64,000 nt of DNA from assembly GCF_014191255.1 (NCBI RefSeq), contig NZ_JACHWH010000001.1:558001-622000 (forward strand), given 5' to 3'. The stretch's first letter is position 1; each line of letters begins with the position of its first letter. The position numbers and the translations under genes are program-made. This DNA is from Amycolatopsis bartoniae. Lineage in GTDB: Bacteria > Actinomycetota > Actinomycetes > Mycobacteriales > Pseudonocardiaceae. Below, in pieces: positions 36,162 through 44,039 of the stretch. The notes below the pieces were generated by a model. That model was not told the DNA's origin, did no database searches, and was given only the letters and a program-made list of their open reading frames with translations.

Positions 36162-36500
36162 GTGACCACCTTGGCTAACGTCAAGCCCATGTTGACCCGC
36201 GAGACCGCGGGATCCCGGCTCAGGGCCGGCGACGGCCTTCCGATCGGACGACTGATCCGGTCGGTGCGCCGCGAACGTGGGCTCACCCAGTACGACCTCG
36301 CCGACGCTCTCGCTTCCGCGTCCGGGAACAGCAGCCTCGGCCGGGACGAGGTTTCCCGTTGGGAGCGCGGGAAGAGAGTGCCCGGTCCCTACTGGCAGAG
36401 CTGGCTCAGCCGCGTCCTCGGCATCGCCCCGGAACGGCTGCGCTCGTCGGCCCGGCTGGCCAGGGAACTGAGGTGGCGGCAAGTGGAACACGCCCCCTGA
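36162..36500 (+). CDS. XRE-family helix-turn-helix regulator
   Basis: This 112-residue HTH_3-type protein reads IGRLIRSVRRERGLTQYDLA, then DALASASGNSSLGRDEVSRW and ERGKRVPGPYWQSWLSRVLG, the classic Cro/C1 fold. The GTG at 36162 is used here; ATG 36189 is an alternative. It follows the AraC gene by 27 bases and precedes the radical SAM gene, with a terminator-like hairpin in between. It may fine-tune expression of the radical SAM enzyme. Confidence 0.8.
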   Translation: MTTLANVKPMLTRETAGSRLRAGDGLPIGRLIRSVRRERGLTQYDLADALASASGNSSLGRDEVSRWERGKRVPGPYWQSWLSRVLGIAPERLRSSARLARELRWRQVEHAP

Positions 36501-36523
36501 TTTTCGTCCGGCTCCCGGGCGCA

Positions 36524-36556
36524 CCCTCCCCAGCGGGGAAGGGAATTGGCTGTTTT
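36524..36556 (+). terminator. Terminator-like hairpin before the radical SAM gene
   Basis: CCCTCCCC (36524-36531) can pair with GGGGAAGGG (36535-36543, one bulge). A run of five T follows at 36552-36556, only 18 bases before the next ATG. It could act as an attenuator or a weak terminator. Confidence 0.35.
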
Positions 36557-36573
36557 TCCGGGAGTGGGAGTAA

Positions 36574-38226
36574 ATGGGTAAGGCACTGGTGACCCTGGTC
36601 AATCCGAATCTGGTCCATCCGCCGATCACGCCGTACGCGCTCGACATTCTGACGACGTCGCTGGAAATGGACGGGTTCGATGTCGAGGTGGTGGACCTGA
36701 CGTTCCACCGGGACGCGTGGCGCGACGTGTTGCGGGAGTACTTCGTCGGCCGCGAACCGCTGCTGGTCGGCGTGACCGTGCGCAACACCGACACGATCTA
36801 CGCGCAGCAGCAGCGGGTGTTCCTTTCCGACCACAAGGCCATCATCGACGAGATCAAGGCCCTGACCAGCGCACCTGTCGTGGCGGGTGGGGTCGGGTTT
36901 TCCTCGATGCCGTTCGCGTTGACGGACTTCTTCGACATCCCGTTCGGGGTCAAGGGGCCGGGGGAGAACACCATCGTCCGACTGGCCGACGCGCTGCTGA
37001 CGGGGCAGTCGCCGGAATCGGTGCCCGGGCTGTTACTCAACCGCGGCGGCGGCCGGGTGGACCGGGTTCCCCAGGTGGTCGCGCAGCGCGGAAAACCCGT
37101 TTTCACGCCCTTGAACACCGTGACGAAATACACGCGGCGTTCCGGTGAGGCGTACAAGGTGGACAACCTTCAATATTACCGTGGCGGTGGTCTGGGCAAC
37201 ATTCTCACGAAGAACGGGTGCGCCTATTCGTGCGCGCATTGCGTGGAACCGGACGCGAAGGGTACGCACTTCACCCGCCGTTCCGTCGAGGCGGTCGTGG
37301 ACGAGATGGAGCTGTTGTGCGGGCAGGGCGTGTACGACCTGCACACCACCGACAGCGAGTTCAACCTCGCGATCGCCCACAGCAAAGCGGTGCTGCGCGA
37401 GGTGATCCGCCGCCGCGAGGACCCGGCGTCGTCGCTGCGGAACCTGCGGTTGTGGATCTACGCGCAGCCGACGCCGTTCGACGAGGAGTTGCTGGAACTG
37501 CTCGTGCAGGCGGGCTGCGCGGGTATCAACCTGGCGCCGGACCACGTCAGCGAGGACCTGCTCGACGACTGGAAGGTCACCGGCCGCGGCAGGCGCTACT
37601 ACTCCTTCGACGACGTGCGCCGGATTGTCGAACTGACGAAGCGCCACGACCTGCCGGTGATGGTGGAGGTCCTGCTCGGCATGCCGGGCGAGACACTCGA
37701 AACGATCACCGAGGCGGTGCGCGAGACGCTGGCGCTCGACGTCACGGTCGCCGGGTACAGCCTCGGCATCCGGGCCTTCCCCTACTCGCCGCTGGGCATC
37801 CAGCTGGCCCAGCAGTGCGACGGCAGGCAGACCCTGCCGGGGCTCCAGTCGGACACCGCGACGGAGCCGATCGTGCTCAAGCCCCGAGCACAGTGCGAGA
37901 ACATCGTGGAGTACGAGCGACAGTTCGTTTTCGACGCACACGGACGGTTCCGGCCGGTTTACTACCTGTCACCGCTGCTGCCCGAGGATCCCGCCACGCT
38001 GGCGTCGCCGAACGGCCGCTGGGAGCGGACCGTGCAGCTGCTGTGGGACCTGGTGCCGGAGTCGGAGTACCACCGCGTCATGCTGCCGACGCTCCCGGGC
38101 CTGACCGAGGACGACAACAACTACGCCGACAACCCGTTCCTGCTGAAGCTGATCCAGCTCGGCTACACCGGCGCGTTCTGGTCCCACTGGCCCCGCAGGC
38201 ACGAGATCATGCAGGGCGCCGCCTGA
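36574..38226 (+). CDS. B12-binding-domain radical SAM enzyme
   Basis: This 550-residue protein has an N-terminal cobalamin-binding-like domain (about residues 1-145: TLVNPNLVHPPITPYALDIL, GVTVRNTDTIYAQQQRVFLS, APVVAGGVGFSSMPFALTDF) and a radical SAM core. The 4Fe-4S motif is C216-x3-C220-x2-C223 in NGCAYSCAHCVEPDAKG. No DxHxxG motif for a His-ligated cobalamin is visible. The core continues with WIYAQPTPFDEELLELLVQA and VMVEVLLGMPGETLETITEA, and the C-terminal 100 residues are unassigned. GGGAGTGGGAG precedes the ATG. Such enzymes methylate unactivated carbons or rearrange rings, often in natural-product pathways. The substrate is unknown; the tryptophanase-like neighbour hints at an aromatic amino acid. 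Confidence 0.87.
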   Translation: MGKALVTLVNPNLVHPPITPYALDILTTSLEMDGFDVEVVDLTFHRDAWRDVLREYFVGREPLLVGVTVRNTDTIYAQQQRVFLSDHKAIIDEIKALTSAPVVAGGVGFSSMPFALTDFFDIPFGVKGPGENTIVRLADALLTGQSPESVPGLLLNRGGGRVDRVPQVVAQRGKPVFTPLNTVTKYTRRSGEAYKVDNLQYYRGGGLGNILTKNGCAYSCAHCVEPDAKGTHFTRRSVEAVVDEMELLCGQGVYDLHTTDSEFNLAIAHSKAVLREVIRRREDPASSLRNLRLWIYAQPTPFDEELLELLVQAGCAGINLAPDHVSEDLLDDWKVTGRGRRYYSFDDVRRIVELTKRHDLPVMVEVLLGMPGETLETITEAVRETLALDVTVAGYSLGIRAFPYSPLGIQLAQQCDGRQTLPGLQSDTATEPIVLKPRAQCENIVEYERQFVFDAHGRFRPVYYLSPLLPEDPATLASPNGRWERTVQLLWDLVPESEYHRVMLPTLPGLTEDDNNYADNPFLLKLIQLGYTGAFWSHWPRRHEIMQGAA

Positions 38227-38321
38227 GATCTCGATTTCACTACGACTGTTCGCGGGTCCGCGATCGTTCAGTAGAGTCAGCCACAGGCCGCTTCGGCGGC
38301 ACGCCACCTTCACCAGTGGCT

Positions 38322-38373
38322 CCGGCCCCGCCGGTGGTCCCCTCAGCGTCGAGGAGGCCGCCGGCGGGGCCGG
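38322..38373 (+). terminator. Strong hairpin after the radical SAM gene
   Basis: CCGGCCCCGCCGG (38322-38334) pairs perfectly with 38361-38373 across a 26-base loop. There is no T-run, as is common in high-G+C actinomycetes. The rest of 38227-38432 is unassigned. Confidence 0.6.
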
Positions 38374-38432
38374 TCCATGTTCGTCCTAAGTGGACGATGT
38401 GTGCTGATCGTTCCCGTGGGTACCCCGGAGAC

Positions 38433-38723
38433 ATGAGAACCTTGCGCGAACTTCCTTGGACCCGTGGGGAGTACGAGCGTGCGCTGCAGGAGCAGGCCGG
38501 ACCGCCGCCCGCTCGCGTCTCGACGCGCCTCATCCTCGACGTCGCGGTCGTCGTGGCCTGCATCGCGCTCGCGATCGTGCTCGGGGTGTTCGAGCTCTGG
38601 TGGGCCTCGGTGCTGCTGTCCGTGGTCGCGGTCGGCTGCCTGCTCGACTTCGTCCTGATCGCCGGTCCGAAACACCGCCGTTGGCGTGTGCTCACGACCG
38701 ATCTGGGTACCCACGTGCCATGA
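38433..38723 (+). CDS. Small two-helix membrane protein
   Basis: This 96-residue protein has a polar N-terminus (MRTLRELPWTRGEYERALQE) and two adjacent hydrophobic helices (about 34-50, LDVAVVVACIALAIVLGVFE, and 52-74, WASVLLSVVAVGCLLDFVLI). The C-terminus is basic. The ATG at 38433 follows CCGGAG. Its stop overlaps the phosphoribosyltransferase start (ATGA), so it is the first gene of a three-gene unit. No family is recognised; a membrane anchor or accessory role is a guess. Confidence 0.7.
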   Translation: MRTLRELPWTRGEYERALQEQAGPPPARVSTRLILDVAVVVACIALAIVLGVFELWWASVLLSVVAVGCLLDFVLIAGPKHRRWRVLTTDLGTHVP

Positions 38724-39367
38724 CGCGTGCGCGTGCGTTTCCCGACCGGCGGGCCGCGGGCCTGCACCTGGGTGAGCAGCTGCGCCGGCACGAGTGGCAC
38801 GACCCGCTGGTACTGGGGCTCGCACGCGGCGGGGTGGTCGTGGCGCACGCGGTCGCCGAAGCGCTGGACGCGCCGCTGGACGTGGCCGTCGCGCGGAAAA
38901 TCGGCGCGCCGGGGCAACCCGAGTTCGGCGTCGGCGCGGTCACCGCGCGGGGCGACGCCACCTACGACGCCCGTACCCTGCGGGCCCTGCGCCTGCGCCC
39001 GGCCGACCTGCGGGAGAGCTGCGAGGCGGAGCAGGCCGAGGCCCGCCGTCGCGAACAGGTCTACCTGCACGGACGCGAGCCGCGGCCGCGGGCGGGCCGG
39101 GACGTCGTCCTCGTCGACGACGGGCTCGCGACCGGGGTCACCGCGCGCGCCGCGGCCCACGCCATCCGTGAGGAACGGCCGCGCTCGCTGGTCTTCGCCG
39201 CCCCGGTTTGTGTTCCCGAGGCGGCCACCGGCCTCAAGGCCGACGTGGACGAGGTCATGTGCCTGCTGGCGCCGGACGACCTGCGGGCGATCGGCGAGTG
39301 GTACCAGGACTTCGCCCAGACCAGTGACGACGAGGTCGTCGAACTCCTCGGAAGCGAGCCGGAGTGA
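38720..39367 (+). CDS. Phosphoribosyltransferase-family protein
   Basis: This 215-residue type-I PRTase-fold protein has the PRPP-binding motif VVLVDDGLATGVTARAAAHA and an N-terminal hood containing PLVLGLARGGVVVAHAVAEA and DVAVARKIGAPGQPEFGVGA. In several actinobacteria this type is fused to a dienelactone-hydrolase-like domain (from memory, M. tuberculosis Rv0571c); here the two are separate genes overlapping by 4 bases. Its nucleobase or other substrate is not evident. It is translated between the small membrane protein and the hydrolase-like gene. Confidence 0.88.
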   Translation: MTRARAFPDRRAAGLHLGEQLRRHEWHDPLVLGLARGGVVVAHAVAEALDAPLDVAVARKIGAPGQPEFGVGAVTARGDATYDARTLRALRLRPADLRESCEAEQAEARRREQVYLHGREPRPRAGRDVVLVDDGLATGVTARAAAHAIREERPRSLVFAAPVCVPEAATGLKADVDEVMCLLAPDDLRAIGEWYQDFAQTSDDEVVELLGSEPE

Positions 39368-39975
39368 CCGTGCCCCTCACGATCGACGTCGGAGGCGCCA
39401 CCCTCCACGGCGACCTGACGCTGCCCGCCGACGCCATCGGTGTCGTCGTCTTCGCCCGGACCTCCGAGCACGGCGCCGAGGCCGACGCGATCGCCAGGAC
39501 CTTGCAGGACTTCCGCTTCGGCACGCTGCTGTTCGACCTGCTCGCCGACGGCGAGGAGCAGCCGGCGAACGAGGTCGACCTGCTCACCCGCCGCCTGCTG
39601 CACGTGCTCGACGACCTCACCCGGCGCGAGTCGACGGCGAACCTGCCGGTAGGGCTGATGGGTGCGGCCGACGGGGCAGCCGCGATCTTCGCCTCGGCCG
39701 CGGCGTGGCCCGAGGAGGTGCGGGCCGTCGTCGCGCGCAGCGGTCGCCCGGACCTCGCCGGGGAGGTCCTGCCCCGCGTGACCGCGCCGACGCTGATGAT
39801 CGTCGGCGGCAAGGACCCCGACGGCCAGCGGGTCAACGAGGAAGCGGCGCAACGGCTCGCCGGACCGGCGGAGGTGCGCCTGGTGCCGGGCGCGACCCGG
39901 GAGTTCGAGGAGCCCGGCACGCTCGAATCCGCCGCCGAGCTGGCCGGCGACTGGTTCACCACGCACCTGCGCTGA
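39364..39975 (+). CDS. Dienelactone-hydrolase-like alpha/beta protein lacking the nucleophile
   Basis: This 203-residue alpha/beta-hydrolase-fold protein begins with VPLTIDVGGATLHGDLTLPA and shows VVVFARTSEHGAEADAIART, FGTLLFDLLADGEEQPANEV and PTLMIVGGKDPDGQRVNEEA. At the nucleophile elbow, where relatives have Gly-x-Ser-x-Gly, it reads GLMGAADGAAA with Ala in place of Ser, so classic esterase or lactonase activity is doubtful. The GTG at 39364 overlaps the PRTase stop. It may have become a binding partner or regulator of the PRTase. Confidence 0.8.
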   Translation: MTVPLTIDVGGATLHGDLTLPADAIGVVVFARTSEHGAEADAIARTLQDFRFGTLLFDLLADGEEQPANEVDLLTRRLLHVLDDLTRRESTANLPVGLMGAADGAAAIFASAAAWPEEVRAVVARSGRPDLAGEVLPRVTAPTLMIVGGKDPDGQRVNEEAAQRLAGPAEVRLVPGATREFEEPGTLESAAELAGDWFTTHLR

Positions 39976-39978
39976 CGC

Positions 39979-40659
39979 TCACCGCAGGCCGAGGAAGTCC
40001 GCCATCTGGTCGGTGGTGTGGGCGAATAACGCGTCGGCCGGGTCGGCGCTGCCCACGTACTGCCCGAACAGCTCGAAGTTCAGCGCCCCGAACAGCTGTG
40101 TCCACGCGATGAGCAGCCGGCTCACGTCGGCGGGGGCGATGTCCTTGCCGAGGAGCTCCGCGAGCCGTCGCGCCTGGTCCGCGAGCTCGTCCGGCAGCGC
40201 GGGGCCGGGGAACGCGGGTTCGAGCGGAGCGGTCACCGCCACCTCCGCGAGCGCCAGCGCGACCCGCGCGGCGGGGGCGACGGTGTCCTGCGGGGCCTGG
40301 TAGCCAGGGATGGGGGAGCCGTAGATCAGCGTGTACTCGTGCGGGTGCTGCCGCGCCCAGGCCCGGGTCGCCTGCCAGATCAGCCGCCAGCGGGTGCGTG
40401 GCCGTTCCGCCGGGTCGTCGGCCTTCTCCGCGGCCTCGCCGATCGCGTTGTACGCGTCGACGATCAGCGCGGTGAGCAGGGAGTCCCGGCTGGGGAAGTA
40501 CCGGTAGAGCGCGGACGAGACCATGCCGAGCTCCCTGGCGACCGCGCGGAGCGACAGGCCCTGCGCACCCACTTCGGCCAGCTGACGGCGGGCCTCGTCC
40601 TTGATCTCCTGCGTCAGCTCGGCCCGGGCGCGGTCGCGGGCGGTCCTGATGGCGGCCAT
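39979..40659 (-). CDS. TetR-family transcriptional regulator
   Basis: This 226-residue repressor has an N-terminal TetR HTH (EIKDEARRQLAEVGAQGLSL, RAVARELGMVSSALYRYFPS) and a C-terminal ligand pocket of the TetR_C_13 sort (TRWRLIWQATRAWARQHPHE, YTLIYGSPIPGYQAPQDT). The ATG at 40657-40659 was chosen where the HTH begins; the frame is open further but low in quality. It is divergent from the DDN-type reductase, with two matching palindromes in the shared promoter region, so it represses the reductase and itself. Confidence 0.88.
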   Translation of the reverse strand: MAAIRTARDRARAELTQEIKDEARRQLAEVGAQGLSLRAVARELGMVSSALYRYFPSRDSLLTALIVDAYNAIGEAAEKADDPAERPRTRWRLIWQATRAWARQHPHEYTLIYGSPIPGYQAPQDTVAPAARVALALAEVAVTAPLEPAFPGPALPDELADQARRLAELLGKDIAPADVSRLLIAWTQLFGALNFELFGQYVGSADPADALFAHTTDQMADFLGLR

Positions 40660-40698
40660 GGGCTCAGTGTGCCAGGGATGAGAGCGCCGGACAAATTC

Positions 40699-40765
40699 GA
40701 GAGCACTGCTCTTGACTTCGCTCTGGCTGTGGTGTTCACTGATCTCAATCGAGAGCACCGCTCTC
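40699..40765. promoter_or_regulatory. Twin TetR operators and a promoter
   Basis: GAGAGCACTGCTCT (40699-40712) and GAGAGCACCGCTCTC (40751-40765) share the half-site GAGAGC. Between them TTGACT (40712-40717) and a weak -10 (TTCACT 40735-40740) could serve the reductase gene. Occupying both sites would cover the promoter. Confidence 0.75.
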
Positions 40766-40785
40766 GCAAGCCGAAGGAGATCCCG

Positions 40786-41223
40786 ATGACCCGCTACCTC
40801 GAACCCGGCAAGGGCACGGCCGTCATGAACAAGTCGGTGCGCTGGCTGACCGAGCGCGGAGTGAGCCTCATGGGCAGCAGGGTCCTGTCCGTCCGCGGCC
40901 GCAAGAGCGGGGAGCTGCGGTCGATCCCGGTGAACCTGCTGACGCTCGATGGGGAGCGTTACCTGGTGGCGGCCCGCGGCGAGACGCAGTGGGTGCGCAA
41001 CCTGCGTGTGGCGGGCGAAGGACAGCTGCGGGTCGGACGCCGCGTGGAGCACTTCAAGCCCGTGGAGGTGCCGGACGAGCAGAAGCCGGCGGTGCTGCGC
41101 GCCTACCTGAAGCGCTGGAAGTGGGAGATCGGCGCGTTCTTCGAGGGCGTGGACGCGAACGCCCCGGACGAGAAGCTGCGCGAGATCGCGCCGGGCTACC
41201 CGGTCTTCCGGATTCCGGCGTGA
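40786..41223 (+). CDS. Deazaflavin-dependent nitroreductase (DDN) family protein
   Basis: This 145-residue member of the F420-linked nitroreductase family shows VLSVRGRKSGELRSIPVNLL, LDGERYLVAARGETQWVRNL and VGRRVEHFKPVEVPDEQKPA, matching the split-barrel fold that binds coenzyme F420. It probably reduces quinones or xenobiotics. AAGGAGA precedes the ATG at 40786. It is the only gene of its transcript, controlled by the adjacent TetR, and is convergent with the copper oxidase, sharing a palindromic terminator. Confidence 0.85.
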   Translation: MTRYLEPGKGTAVMNKSVRWLTERGVSLMGSRVLSVRGRKSGELRSIPVNLLTLDGERYLVAARGETQWVRNLRVAGEGQLRVGRRVEHFKPVEVPDEQKPAVLRAYLKRWKWEIGAFFEGVDANAPDEKLREIAPGYPVFRIPA

Positions 41224-41253
41224 GCGCTGCCGGCGGACGTCCGCCGGCAGCGC
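41224..41253. terminator. Perfect 30-base palindrome terminator
   Basis: Two 15-base arms (41224-41238 and 41239-41253) are exact reverse complements without a loop. They fill the gap between the convergent stops at 41223 and 41260. Confidence 0.7.
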
Positions 41254-41259
41254 CCCACC

Positions 41260-43089
41260 TCAGTGCTCGTGCCCGCCGTGCCCCGAACCCGCCGGGTGCA
41301 CGTGGAACTTCGCCACCTCGGGCGGGTGCACCACGAATGGCCGCATCATGCCCTCGTCCTCGTGATCCAAAATGTGACAGTGGTACATGAACTCGCCGGT
41401 CGCGCCTTCGAAACGGCCGGCGACGGTGATCCACTCACCGGCCTGGACCTGGAAGGTGTCCTTCCAGCCCTCCTCGTACTTCTCGATCGGCCTGCCATCC
41501 GGTGGCGCCTCCAGCGGCGCCGTCGTACCGCCGGTCGCGAGGTCGAAGCCGGCGACGTTCCCGCCCGTCAGCGGGAACTGCCGCCGGGTCAGGAGCTGCA
41601 GCTGCACCATGTGGATGTGCATCGGGTGGGTGGGCCCGCCGAAGTGCAGGAAGTTCCACACCGCCCAGCGGCCGTGGTCGATGAAGAACGTCGTGGTGTC
41701 GTCGAACAGGTCCGCGACCCGCTGGAACGTCCGCGTCTCGCCCGTCGCCGGGTCCTTGACCTGCAGGACGCCTTCCGCGGGCAGCGTGGGCGGCACCTCG
41801 GCCGCGGTGAGCTCCCGTAGTTCCCACAGCTGCGGGTGCGCCTCACCCGCGGTGCCCGGTGGCACGAGCGCGACGAACACGTGGTCGTGGTCCTCCGGCA
41901 CCGTCGTGCCGTGCACCAGCCGCACGTAGGAGCTGGACAGCCGCTCCGGCAGGCGGAACGGGTCGTGCCGCACCGAGTCCTCCACCCGGAACTCCATGAG
42001 GTCGGGCTCGGTTCCCTGGGCGAGCGTGTTGGTCAGCCGCAGGTGCTGCCCCGGGAAACGGCTGAAGTCGACCAGGATGTCCGCCCGCTCCGCCGGCGCG
42101 AGCGTGAGCCCGCCGGCGGGCAGCGCCGCCGGTGCGGGCAGCAGACCACCGTCGGTGCCGATGATCCGCACCGCGTCGTTCTGCACCGCGCCCGTCTCGT
42201 CCACCAGGTTGAGCTGGTAGAAGCGCGAGTTCGCCGCGTTGACCACCCGGAACCGGTACCAGCGGGTGTCGACCTCCAGGTGCGGCCAGATCACGCCGTT
42301 GACGAGGTTGAACGGGCCGGTGAACGGGATCGGTGCCCCGCTGGGCGCCACCGCGATCTTGAACAGCAGCTGCCCGGTGAGCGCTCCCGTCACCGGATCC
42401 GTGTCGAGGTTGCGGTCACACAGCACGAGCGGCACCTCGTGCCTGCCGTGCGGCAGGTTGAGGGCATCCTCCTCCGCGTCGCGGATCAGGTACATGCCCG
42501 CGAGCCCGGCGTGCACGTTCCACCGGGTCACGGCCATCGCGTGGTCGTGGTACCACATCGTGGTCGACTGCTGGCCGTTCGGATACTCGGCGAGCTGCGC
42601 GTTACCCCGCAGCACGGCGTTGTGCGCCCAGCCGTCGTTGCCGCCGTTGGTCATGGCGCCGTGCAGGTGCACGACTTCCCAAGCCGGCAGGTTCGCGACG
42701 CCGTCGATGACCGAGAAGCCGGGCAGGAGCTGCCCGTTCGCGTCGCGGTAGCCGCCGGGCACGTTGCCCGGCGCCTGCGCGATCGGCCCCTGGACGGCGA
42801 CCAGCGGCATCTGGCCGTCGGTGTCGTTGGTCCAGGCCACGCGCAGCCGCTTGCCGCTGCGCACCTCGATGGTCGGCCCGGGAAACTCCCCCTCGTAGGC
42901 CCAGACCTCGGTCTCCGGCAGCTGCGAGTGCAGCCGGACCCGGGTGCGGACCGCCTTGATGGTGATCTCCTCCTGCCGCCACCACAGGTGCGGTCCGATG
43001 ACCGACGGGATGCGCAGCGGGTCGAGGAACTTGGTGAGGCCGAAATCCGGTGCGGTGACCGGAACCGGCTGGACGATGACCTCCGTCAT
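41260..43089 (-). CDS. Multicopper oxidase, phenoxazinone-synthase/CotA-like
   Basis: This 609-residue copper oxidase of the two- to three-cupredoxin type should couple oxidation of phenols or aminophenols to reduction of oxygen to water. Copper ligands are in EVVHLHGAMTNGGNDGW, TTMWYHDHAMAVTRWN, GPTHPMHIHMVQ and YHCHILDHEDEGMM, giving all four His motifs plus the axial Met. The sequence resembles phenoxazinone synthase more than typical laccases. It has no signal peptide, so it is probably cytoplasmic. GGGAGGAAACC precedes the ATG at 43089. The His-rich C-terminus (HPAGSGHGGHEH) may help copper loading. Confidence 0.9.
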   Translation of the reverse strand: MTEVIVQPVPVTAPDFGLTKFLDPLRIPSVIGPHLWWRQEEITIKAVRTRVRLHSQLPETEVWAYEGEFPGPTIEVRSGKRLRVAWTNDTDGQMPLVAVQGPIAQAPGNVPGGYRDANGQLLPGFSVIDGVANLPAWEVVHLHGAMTNGGNDGWAHNAVLRGNAQLAEYPNGQQSTTMWYHDHAMAVTRWNVHAGLAGMYLIRDAEEDALNLPHGRHEVPLVLCDRNLDTDPVTGALTGQLLFKIAVAPSGAPIPFTGPFNLVNGVIWPHLEVDTRWYRFRVVNAANSRFYQLNLVDETGAVQNDAVRIIGTDGGLLPAPAALPAGGLTLAPAERADILVDFSRFPGQHLRLTNTLAQGTEPDLMEFRVEDSVRHDPFRLPERLSSSYVRLVHGTTVPEDHDHVFVALVPPGTAGEAHPQLWELRELTAAEVPPTLPAEGVLQVKDPATGETRTFQRVADLFDDTTTFFIDHGRWAVWNFLHFGGPTHPMHIHMVQLQLLTRRQFPLTGGNVAGFDLATGGTTAPLEAPPDGRPIEKYEEGWKDTFQVQAGEWITVAGRFEGATGEFMYHCHILDHEDEGMMRPFVVHPPEVAKFHVHPAGSGHGGHEH

Positions 43090-43178
43090 CGGTTTCCTCC
43101 CTGACTTTTTCGCAGGGGAGGGCCTGCATGCAACGACGCTCCCCCGCCCCCAGTGCGGCCGCCGGAAAGCGGCCGTCT

Positions 43179-43973
43179 TCAGGCAGAGGCGGCCGGAAGG
43201 TGCGCAGATACGTCGGTGGCGAAGTCGACGAGGACGAGCGCCTGGTCGTCGTGCCGCTTCGCGCGTGGCCAGCGTTCGCCGAGCGGGTCGCCGTACTCGG
43301 CTCGGCGCACGGCGTCGCACACCGCCGATGGCCCCTGCTCGCGAGCCAGCCGCAGGGCCTCCGGCCAGCCGAACAGCTGGTAGTCGTCGATGCCGACGGA
43401 CACGCCGTCGGTCGCGAGCAGCACCGCGTCGAGCGATGAGCGGGGCCAGCTGCGGGTCAGGGCGTGTGACGCCGCGGCCGGATCCGCCTCGGCGACCCAG
43501 AAACCTTCGGGCCGGTTGCGCAGCGCGCGGACCTCGGCGGCCGTGCCGAGTCGTCCCGCCACCCGCAACAACGCCAGCCGGTCGTCGGCGAGCCGGTCCA
43601 TCGTCTGTCCAAACGCGACTATCGGGCTGTCCGCCAGCACCAGCCCGTCGACCCGTTCGTCGTCCCAGCGCAGCAACGCGACCGTGCTCGACGGGGACGC
43701 TCCCGGGTGCAACCCGTGCATGCCCGCGACGGCCGCGATCGCGTCGGAAAGCAGGAGCCGCAGGTCGTCGGCGGGGCGCTCACGCAGCACCCGGCCCAGT
43801 TCCTCCGCGAGCAGCCCGGCGTACCAGCCGCCAGGAGGCAGGTCGGGGCTGGGCGAGGTGGCGCCGTCGAGCAGCACGACGGCGTTGTCCAGCACCACGA
43901 CGTGGTCCTCGGTGGGGCGGGGCCTGCCGTCGAGACCCACCCCGGCCTGTTCCGCGACCTTGATCTCGGGCAC
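43179..43973 (-). CDS. PP2C-like protein phosphatase domain protein
   Basis: This 264-residue protein has PPM-family features: an acidic metal site near GLDGRPRPTEDHVVVLD and VVLLDGATSP, TVALLRWDDERVDGLVLADS, and the late motif LDAVLLATDGVSVGID. The whole domain is shorter than Ser/Thr phosphatases such as PstP and lacks a membrane segment. I begin it at GTG 43971-43973 because the family similarity starts there; the frame runs on to 44237 but overlaps the divergent promoter. It is divergent from the HTH/Clp-N pair and shares its two operators. Confidence 0.75.
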   Translation of the reverse strand: MPEIKVAEQAGVGLDGRPRPTEDHVVVLDNAVVLLDGATSPSPDLPPGGWYAGLLAEELGRVLRERPADDLRLLLSDAIAAVAGMHGLHPGASPSSTVALLRWDDERVDGLVLADSPIVAFGQTMDRLADDRLALLRVAGRLGTAAEVRALRNRPEGFWVAEADPAAASHALTRSWPRSSLDAVLLATDGVSVGIDDYQLFGWPEALRLAREQGPSAVCDAVRRAEYGDPLGERWPRAKRHDDQALVLVDFATDVSAHLPAASA

Positions 43974-43991
43974 GGCGAACAACCCTACGCG

Positions 43992-44035
43992 TGTCAACCG
44001 GGGTTGACATCCGGCTGGCGTCAACGTAGGTTGAC
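43992..44035. promoter_or_regulatory. Two palindromic operators overlapping a leaderless promoter
   Basis: TGTCAACC-GG-GGTTGACA (43992-44009) and GTCAAC-GTAG-GTTGAC (44020-44035) share half-sites. TTGACA (44004-44009), a 17-base spacer and TAGGTT (44027-44032) form a promoter whose predicted start is the A of the ATG at 44040. Confidence 0.75.
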
Positions 44036-44039
44036 AGAC

